Shown: one piece after another, positions 58,601-64,000 of the stretch
Layout: the number at the start of each line of letters is the position of its first letter
How positions within the stretch are numbered: position 1 is the first letter of the stretch
Source of the DNA: Kibdelosporangium sp040675465
GTDB lineage: Bacteria; Actinomycetota; Actinomycetes; Mycobacteriales; Pseudonocardiaceae
Assembly (NCBI RefSeq): GCF_040675465.1
Contig: NZ_JBFAPA010000023.1
Span: forward strand, 124,001 to 188,000
Direction: 5' to 3'
DNA: 64,000 nt
Notes under the pieces: model-generated
Seen by the model: the letters and a program-made list of their open reading frames with translations, nothing else
The model's database searches: none
Told to the model about the DNA's origin: nothing
Translations under genes and position numbers: made by a program

Positions 58601-59360
58601 CGGGTTGAGGCCTTCCGCCGGATCACTGAAGGTCAGCAGCCGGTCGGTCCACCGCCTGTCCACTTCGGACAGGTGCATCGGCTGGAGTCCGGGTACGATC
58701 ACCTTCACCACCACGGCACCGAGTTCGCGAATGTCCGGTGTGGTCACATCGCGGACGAGGATGTCGCCGCACACGGCGTGGACCGCCCGCACAAGATCCT
58801 CGGCGGCTCCCGCCGGAAGCCCGACGCCGTCCCGCGCCTCGTCGAGATAGCCGAGGCGGTCCCGCATCTCCGGCCGGATCCACAGGAACGCGCGTTCCGG
58901 ATGTGATCCGCCCCCGATCCGCCATCAACTTCTCAGCCACCGTGCGCGCCGTCTTCGCGCGGGCCCGGACCGGCCCGCGAAACGTCACCGCCTCCAGGAC
59001 CGCGCCGACAGCGGCGTCCGCGACATCGAAGGAGGCCTTGGAACCGACCGTCATCGCCGGTGTGCCGCCCATACGGTCGACCACCCGCGCGGCGATCACC
59101 GGCACCGGGAGGTCGAGCGTGTAGTCGAACAGCTCAACGTCCAGGTGGTAGCGGGCGCATTGCCGGACCAGCCCGTCCAGGTCCTTCGAGTCGAAGGCCC
59201 GGCTCGGCAGCCGCCGCGGCCGGATCTGCCGATAGTGGTGGATCATCGTCGCATCCCGCTCGATCACCTCGAGCAGTCCACGCAGAATCGCCGGTCCGCG
59301 TGCCATTCCGGCCGCGGATCCGGTGGTGAGCGGATCCCGCAGGACGAGTTCGGCGGCATC
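58600..59360 (-). pseudogene. YcaO cyclodehydratase remnant, N-truncated and frameshifted
   Basis: RDPLTTGSAAGMARGPAILRG, LLEVIERDATMIHHYR, and DVADAAVGAVLEAVTFRGPV are YcaO ATP-binding landmarks. About 150-200 N-terminal residues are missing. At a run of five Cs (58911-58915) the frame changes: KLMADRG in one frame, then SHPERAFLWIRPEMRDRLGYL and VKVIVPGLQPMHLSE in the next. YcaO enzymes install azoline rings in RiPPs. The frameshift is real or an assembly error at a homopolymer. Confidence 0.7.
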
Positions 59361-59518
59361 ACACCGCGCTCGACCTTCGACAGGTAGCCATGGCTGTAGT
59401 GGACGAGCCGGGCCAGCTCCCGCAGGCTCACCCCTCGCCGCTGCCGCTCCGTCCTGAGCACCGTGCCGAAAGCATCGGCGCGGTCCCCCGCCGCGGCGTC
59501 CGACCCCTCGAACGACAC
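59355..59518 (-). pseudogene. Truncated XRE-family HTH regulator
   Basis: LRTERQRRGVSLRELARLVH, YSHGYLSKVERGVMPP is a standard XRE/HTH_31 DNA-binding domain at the N-terminus. After PP the frame breaks and YcaO sequence continues in another frame. So the regulator has lost its C-terminal part in the same deletion that removed the YcaO N-terminus. ATG 59518 is the natural start. Confidence 0.65.
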
Positions 59519-59575
59519 TCCCCGTGGTAACGCTCAGCGACCAACCGGTGCAAACGCGCGACGGACCGCGACGAC

Positions 59576-59696
59576 CCGCGTGTCCCACGTTCACCGCCCC
59601 CGTGTCCCACATTCACCGACCCCGAAATCCCCGGTGGAGGGAGATTTCGGGGGCTACGAATGTGGGACATGGGGGCCGCGAACGGGGGACACGCGG
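59576..59696. repeat. Large imperfect inverted repeat (two ~54-bp arms)
   Basis: Arms 59576-59629 and 59643-59696 with a 13-nt loop. Perfect inner stem CCCCGAAATC/GATTTCGGGG, middle TGTCCCACATTC/GAATGTGGGACA, outer CCGCGTGTCCC/GGGGACACGCGG. The left arm also contains a tandem repeat of GTGTCCCACRTTCACCG. The right arm overlaps the last codons of the LLM oxidoreductase gene. It could be a mobile palindromic repeat or a strong terminator. Confidence 0.75.
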
Positions 59697-60652
59697 ATGG
59701 CTCGTAGGGTGTTCTGTCCGGCCGGGTCGTCGTCGGTTGCCGAGGGGACGAGGACGACGTCGTCCGCGCCCGCCGCGGCGTACTCCTTGATCCGTGCGGC
59801 AACTTCGTCGGCGCTGCCGATCAGGCCGACTACCCCGCAGAGATCTGGGGGCACGCGTGCGAGGAGGTCGCTCGGATGCGGTCGGGTCTGGGCGTAGTCG
59901 ACCAGATCGGCGAAACCCGCTCGCCGGAACATGTCCGAATACCCAGGCGCGGCAAGGTAACCGACGACACCGCGGCGCAGCTGGTCGATGGCCGCCGAAC
60001 CCGGGTCGACCGCGCACGTGACCCACACCGCGACCCGGGGACAAGGCACGCCGAGTGTCGCGGCCTCGGCGCGCAAGGTGGTGACGAGATCGCGGACCGC
60101 GGGCGGGTCGAGCAGGTTCAACACCATCCGGTCCGCATGTTGTGCTGCCACCCGGATCGCCCGGCGCCCGAAGGCGGCGATCACCAGTTCGCTGTGGGGC
60201 GCGGGCAGTCGCAGCCGGTATCCGTTGGTGCGCACGACTTCGCCGGGAACGTCGGCTTTCGCGCCGTCCAGCAGCAGCCGGGTCGCCTGCGCGGACTCGG
60301 CGAGCGCCTGACCGGAACGACCGCGGTCGCGGCCGTGCCATTGCTCGACCACCACTGGCGAAGACGTTCCGAGGGCCACGGAGACCTCGCGTCCGGTGAT
60401 GGCGGCGACGGAGGCGGCACCCATCGCGATCATCGCCGGATCCCGGACCGCGACGGCGAACGGCCCGAGCACGAGGCTGGCCTGGCTTAGCTGGGAACCG
60501 ATGTGGGCACCGAGGGCGAACGCGTCCCAGGTGGCCATCTCGCCGATCCACACCGCGCCGAACCCGAGCGAGTCGGCGATCTTGGCGGTCTGGATGACCT
60601 CGTCGGCGGGCCGGTCCTGCCACAACCCGAGGGAGACTTCCAGCCGCGTCAT
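59654..60652 (-). CDS. LLM-class F420/flavin-dependent oxidoreductase (332 aa)
   Basis: TIM-barrel luciferase-like pattern: VSLGLWQDRPADEVIQTAKI, FGAVWIGEMATWDAF, VLGPFAVAVRDPAMIAMGAASV, GREVSVALGTSSP, and C-terminal GLIGSADEVAARIKEYAAAGADDVVL. It probably uses coenzyme F420. The last ~12 residues (...RGPHVPHS) are encoded by the inverted repeat and are likely not native. ATG 60652 overlaps the VOC gene stop by 4 nt. Confidence 0.9.
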   Translation of the reverse strand: MTRLEVSLGLWQDRPADEVIQTAKIADSLGFGAVWIGEMATWDAFALGAHIGSQLSQASLVLGPFAVAVRDPAMIAMGAASVAAITGREVSVALGTSSPVVVEQWHGRDRGRSGQALAESAQATRLLLDGAKADVPGEVVRTNGYRLRLPAPHSELVIAAFGRRAIRVAAQHADRMVLNLLDPPAVRDLVTTLRAEAATLGVPCPRVAVWVTCAVDPGSAAIDQLRRGVVGYLAAPGYSDMFRRAGFADLVDYAQTRPHPSDLLARVPPDLCGVVGLIGSADEVAARIKEYAAAGADDVVLVPSATDDDPAGQNTLRAIRVSPVRGPHVPHS

Positions 60653-61371
60653 GCGTCGACGAACTCGAACGTGATGCCGGGGATGACATCCGGGCGCAGC
60701 TCACCGGCGTCCTCGGCGCGGCGCAGCGTGATGGTCCAGTGGTGGCTGTCCTCGCCGGTGACGAACCGCAGCCGGGGTCCGCCCATGTCGACCACGGCCG
60801 GGTCCGCGCCCGGTGTGAGACCCAGGAGGGTATGCCACAGTTCGCCCATCCGCCGCGGATCGGCGACCGGGACCTGGACGGCGACCACGGCGTCGACCGA
60901 GGCGTCGGGGGAGGGCTGGGACTGTTCGCCCATGCCGTCCCAGAACCACACATCGGGGTCGGCGATTCCGTCGGCTTCGAGCAGGATCACCGTGTCCTTC
61001 GGGTGCAGCTGGACGATCGGGTGGCCGAGGACCTCGCGGTCGAAGATCACCCGCACACCCAGTTCCTGCGCCCGCGCCTTCACTCCGGCGGGATCGGGAT
61101 GCTGGATGGACAGCGCGTAGCCGCCCCGGCCGCCGATGCGTGCCGTCCAACGGCCCAGGGCGTCAGTGGGGTCGAGGGACGTGACGAGCTGGAGGTAGGA
61201 CAGGTCGGGCAGGGTGAACGTGTGGTCGGCCATCGCCACCTCGGCCAGCTCGGGATCGTGGAAGCCTTCGCCGAGCCGGAAAGCCGAGCGCAGCGCCTTG
61301 GTGTCCGCGTCGATCTCGTTGGTGGCGACGATGACCTGGCGCAGCCGGGCCCAGGTGTCCGATGTGGTCAT
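60649..61371 (-). CDS. VOC-superfamily (glyoxalase/dioxygenase-like) protein (240 aa)
   Basis: Two beta-alpha-beta-beta-beta modules: LRQVIVATNEIDADTKALRSAF with DLSYLQLVTSLDP, and VDAVVAVQVPVADPRRMGELW with LRFVTGEDSHHW. The tandem-module size is typical. Cotranscribed with the LLM oxidoreductase (ATGA overlap), suggesting sequential steps on one hydrophobic substrate; the substrate is unknown. An operator-like dyad lies 42 nt upstream. Confidence 0.85.
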   Translation of the reverse strand: MTTSDTWARLRQVIVATNEIDADTKALRSAFRLGEGFHDPELAEVAMADHTFTLPDLSYLQLVTSLDPTDALGRWTARIGGRGGYALSIQHPDPAGVKARAQELGVRVIFDREVLGHPIVQLHPKDTVILLEADGIADPDVWFWDGMGEQSQPSPDASVDAVVAVQVPVADPRRMGELWHTLLGLTPGADPAVVDMGGPRLRFVTGEDSHHWTITLRRAEDAGELRPDVIPGITFEFVDA

Positions 61372-61412
61372 GGCGGTCTCCCGAGAGCCGGGTGTCGATG
61401 GTCCCTCGTTAC

Positions 61413-61429
61413 TACACTAAGCAGTGTTA
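61413..61429. promoter_or_regulatory. Operator-like dyad TACACTAAGCAGTGTTA
   Basis: ACACT (61414-61418) and AGTGT (61423-61427) are inverted about a 4-nt centre with further TA/TA symmetry. It resembles TetR-type operators. It lies between the VOC/LLM operon and the DUF1295 gene and may control both; no TetR gene is within the window here. Confidence 0.55.
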
Positions 61430-61537
61430 GAGCGGCAAGCCTACCGGCTGCCTGCCGAGAAAATCGGTGTCTCCCCTTGTGGAGTATGTCCGTTCGAACT
61501 ACAACTAACAGAGTTGCCGTAGCTCTGGAGGTGGACC

Positions 61538-62350
61538 GTGGCGTGGTGGCCGATGGTGCTCGCACTGGTGGTCGCGGCCGTCGCGATCTGCGTGCTGATG
61601 GGCGTGGTGCTGCTGATCTCGTTGCGGGCGAGGAACTGGTCGATCATCGACACGTTCTGGGGCCTGGGTTTCGTCGTCGTGGCGATCACCTCGTACCTGC
61701 TGTCGATCGGTGACGGCGACTCCGGCCGCCGGCTGGTCGCGCTGCTCGTCCCGGCCATCTGGGGTCTGCGGCTCGCCGGATACGTGCATTGGCGCAACCA
61801 CGGCAAACCCGAGGACCCCCGGTACACCGCCCTGATGCGCCGCCGGACCGGTGCGCTGCTGCCGTACGTGGTCCGCACCATCTTCTGGGCGCAGGGCTGG
61901 GTCATGTGGGTCGTGGCGATCCCGATCACCGTGGCCATGTTCGAGGACGCGCCGGTCAACTCCGTGACCTGGATCGGCGTGGGTTTGGCCGCCGTTGGGC
62001 TGTTTTTCGAGGCGGTGGGGGACATTCAGCTGTCTCGGTTCCGCGCCGACCCGGCCAACGCGGGCAAGATCATGGACCGCGGCCTGTGGTCGTGGACCCG
62101 GCACCCCAACTACTTCGGCGACCTGTGCGTGATGTTCTCGTTCTGGCTGATCGCGTGCGGCACCTGGTTCGGTGTGCTCACCGTGTTCGCGCCGATCGTG
62201 ATGACCCGAATGCTGATCATGACGACCGGCCTGCGCATGCTCGAACGGCGGCTGGCCAAGACCCGTGGCGCGGACTACGTCGCCTACGCGGCCCGCACCA
62301 GCGTCCTGATCCCACGCCCACCCCGCCGCGTGTCCACAAAGGATCATTAG
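61538..62350 (+). CDS. DUF1295 membrane protein, steroid 5-alpha-reductase/ICMT-like (270 aa)
   Basis: GGAGG 6 nt before GTG 61538. Six or seven helices; SIIDTFWGLGFVVVA near residue 37 and the C-terminal GLWSWTRHPNYFGDLCVMFSFWL with KTRGADYVAYAARTSVLIPRPP are the DUF1295 hallmarks. The RHPNYFG motif binds NADPH in steroid-reductase relatives. Next to an LLM oxidoreductase, a VOC protein and an acyl-CoA synthetase, it fits lipid or steroid metabolism; inferred. Confidence 0.88.
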   Translation: MAWWPMVLALVVAAVAICVLMGVVLLISLRARNWSIIDTFWGLGFVVVAITSYLLSIGDGDSGRRLVALLVPAIWGLRLAGYVHWRNHGKPEDPRYTALMRRRTGALLPYVVRTIFWAQGWVMWVVAIPITVAMFEDAPVNSVTWIGVGLAAVGLFFEAVGDIQLSRFRADPANAGKIMDRGLWSWTRHPNYFGDLCVMFSFWLIACGTWFGVLTVFAPIVMTRMLIMTTGLRMLERRLAKTRGADYVAYAARTSVLIPRPPRRVSTKDH

Positions 62351-62400
62351 CCCAGCGCCGCCGCTCCGGGCCATCGCGCGAGCGAGCAGCGCCGACGGTG

Positions 62401-64000
62401 TCATACACCATCGGCGGGCTCACGCATGGCGAGCCGCAGGTCTCGTTTGAGGATCTTGCCGACCGGGTTGCGCGGCAGTTCGGTGCGGACCTCAAGGCGT
62501 TCCGGCAGTTTGTACGACGCGATCTCCTGGCGGCTCAGGTGCTCGATCACCTCGGACAGGGTGATGGTCATCCCCGGCCGGGGTGCGACCACCGCGCAGA
62601 CCCGTTCGCCCAGCACGTCATCCGGGTACCCGACCACGGCGACCTCGGCGACCGCGGGGTGGCTCGCGATCATCGTCTCCAGTTCGGCCGGCGCGATGTT
62701 CATGCCGCCGCGGATGATCAGGTCCTTGGCCCGGTCGACATAACGCAGGAACTCGCCGTTCTCGCCGTCGATCACGAACGCATCACCGGTCTTGAGGAAG
62801 CCGTCCTCATCGAATGGGCTTGCGGCCCGAGACGCGGGCAGATAACCGGCGAACAGGCTGGGACCCTTGAGGTACAGCTCGCCGGGCTTGCCCGGTTCGG
62901 TGACCTCATCGCCGGTGTCCGGGTCGATGAGCTTGACCGTGGTCTTGGCCGCGGCCGGGAACGTCCACTCGCGACCGCCGCCGTACCGCGGGAAGAACCT
63001 GGCCCGCTGCGCCGGATCGGTCATCTTGTGCACGTCGGTGACCAACGAGATTCCCTCGTTGGAGCCGAAGAAGTTGATGATCGTGACCCCGTAGCGCTCG
63101 TGCCAGCCACGGACCATCCACTCCTGCAACGGAACCGACCCGCTGCCGATCTGTTTCAGCGTCGACAGGTCGGTCCGCGCGAGCAGATCTTCCCTTTGCA
63201 GCAACAAAGCCAGCACCGCGGGCGGGGACACCGTGTACGTGATGCCCTCGTCGCGCACCTGGGCGAGGAACACGGCCAGGTCGAACGGATGATGCTGGAC
63301 CAGCACGCACCCCACCCGCAGCCACGGCAGGAACATCCCGTTGATCCCGGCCATGTTGACCATGGGAAACGGGTTGAGGATCCGCGACGAGTGGTCCAGG
63401 CCCGGCGCGAACACGGTGTCGTGGCTCATCACCAGCCACTCGTAGTGCGCCCGTGGCACGCCCTTCGGCCCGCGCTCGGTCCCGGAAGTCCAGCAGATGG
63501 TGATGCAGTCGTTGGGGTCCACCGGATGCGCGGCCTCGTACTCCCGCACAGCCAAGGTATCCACTTCGGACATCGCTGGCCGGAGCGGGACCGCGCCGGG
63601 GATGTCGGACGGGCCGAAGTACAGGACCGTGCGCAGCGACGGGATGTCGTCGCGCATGCCCAGCACTTCGGCCGCCACCTCTCGTTTGCCCACCCGGTCA
63701 GCGGTCAGGAACGCGCCGATCTCCCCGGCCGTGCCCAGTTCCACCACTTCGTGCCGCCGGTACTGGACCGGTAGCGGCGAGACGATCGCCCGGACCCGCC
63801 ACGCCGCCAGGTAGGCCACGGCCAGCTCGATGGTGTTGGGCAGCTGGACGGCCAGCACGTCGCCCTCGCCGATGCCGTTGGCCAGCAACACCGCCGCCAG
63901 CCGGTCGACCTCGTCGTCCACCTCCCGCCAGGTCGCCCGACGCGCGGGCAAGTCGACCAGGTCGGCCTTGTTGGGCGGGTCGACGATCGCCAGTTCGTCG
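62401..64000 (-). CDS. Acyl-CoA synthetase / AMP-binding ligase (partial, N-terminus beyond right edge)
   Basis: Class I adenylate-forming enzyme: ITICWTSGTERGPKGVPRAH (P-loop; TSGTE variant), NFFGSNEGISL (A5 motif), LKTGDAFVIDGENGEFLRYVDRAKDLIIRGGMNI (A7-A8) and the A10 lysine in LPRNPVGKILKRDL. Codons continue to the window edge (DELAIVDPPNKADLVDLPAR), so the start is outside. Activates a carboxylic acid as acyl-CoA. Tail-to-tail with the DUF1295 gene, 50 nt apart. Confidence 0.9.
   Translation of the reverse strand, partial: DELAIVDPPNKADLVDLPARRATWREVDDEVDRLAAVLLANGIGEGDVLAVQLPNTIELAVAYLAAWRVRAIVSPLPVQYRRHEVVELGTAGEIGAFLTADRVGKREVAAEVLGMRDDIPSLRTVLYFGPSDIPGAVPLRPAMSEVDTLAVREYEAAHPVDPNDCITICWTSGTERGPKGVPRAHYEWLVMSHDTVFAPGLDHSSRILNPFPMVNMAGINGMFLPWLRVGCVLVQHHPFDLAVFLAQVRDEGITYTVSPPAVLALLLQREDLLARTDLSTLKQIGSGSVPLQEWMVRGWHERYGVTIINFFGSNEGISLVTDVHKMTDPAQRARFFPRYGGGREWTFPAAAKTTVKLIDPDTGDEVTEPGKPGELYLKGPSLFAGYLPASRAASPFDEDGFLKTGDAFVIDGENGEFLRYVDRAKDLIIRGGMNIAPAELETMIASHPAVAEVAVVGYPDDVLGERVCAVVAPRPGMTITLSEVIEHLSRQEIASYKLPERLEVRTELPRNPVGKILKRDLRLAMREPADGV

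Noticed and set aside
61772..63774. Plus-strand frame opposite the acyl-CoA synthetase
   Set aside because: Shadow of the adenylate-forming enzyme with intact A-motifs on the minus strand.

Overview
The window is high-GC actinomycete DNA. Coding is dense and about 70% GC, GTG and TTG starts are common, and many genes overlap by 1-4 nt. An AftD-type arabinofuranosyltransferase beside a DUF2613 mini-protein, plus DUF3068, points to an arabinogalactan-type cell wall. The YcaO/SagB relic, RHS toxin and PETase-like esterase fit a soil member of the Pseudonocardiales (Amycolatopsis/Lentzea/Kibdelosporangium-like). That placement is inference from gene content, not a database match.

Layout. (1) 1-6973, minus strand: a tightly coupled eight-gene operon. 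It encodes a 61-aa protein, a lipoprotein, an exported protein, a membrane zinc-ribbon protein, a vWA protein, a PP2C-like phosphatase, an atypical membrane kinase and, at the end, a giant Ser/Thr kinase-FHA-ABC ATPase fusion that runs off the left edge. The vWA/PP2C/kinase trio resembles TerY-P triads. (2) 7135-14251: a LAL/LuxR regulator, a PETase/cutinase-like polyesterase, a large secreted DUF6351 protein, a decayed DUF222 (13E12-type) gene and a small conserved protein. (3) 14384-29546: a cell-envelope cluster with an SBP-vWA protein, GT-C-like membrane proteins, aftD, a flippase, DUF2613, an HxxxD acyltransferase, a GT4, two methyltransferases and DUF3068. It recalls the mycobacterial Rv0224c-Rv0236 neighbourhood. 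(4) 29758-32979: a PucR regulator, an ECF sigma factor with a SnoaL-like tail and a RibD-C reductase. (5) 33000-35650: an unusual array of nine tRNA genes (Glu, Arg-ACG, Asp, Pro, Lys-CTT, Lys-TTT, Arg-CCG, Val, His). Several lack near-universal tRNA bases. The array is preceded and punctuated by perfect hairpins, and a small regulator/membrane-protein operon is embedded in it. (6) 35848-43365: a PAAR-like beta protein, a YbjQ-family operon, a tandem APH-like fusion and an aldehyde dehydrogenase/GMC oxidoreductase operon. (7) 43570-50442: glycerol catabolism (glpF-glpK-glpD) diverging from an IclR regulator, which is coupled to a second glycerol kinase fused to a hemerythrin-like domain; twin operators lie between. 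(8) 50583-57408: a 2,117-aa secreted RHS protein with a C-terminal HNH-type nuclease and an overlapping putative immunity gene. (9) 57455-59696: a secreted protein, then a broken XRE-YcaO-SagB (TOMM/RiPP) remnant and a large inverted repeat. (10) 59654-64000: an F420-type oxidoreductase with a VOC protein, a DUF1295 membrane protein and an acyl-CoA synthetase cut by the right edge.

The strongest candidates for something new are the kinase-FHA-ABC fusion operon, the structured supernumerary tRNA array with its hairpin train, the glycerol kinase-hemerythrin fusion and the tandem APH fusion.
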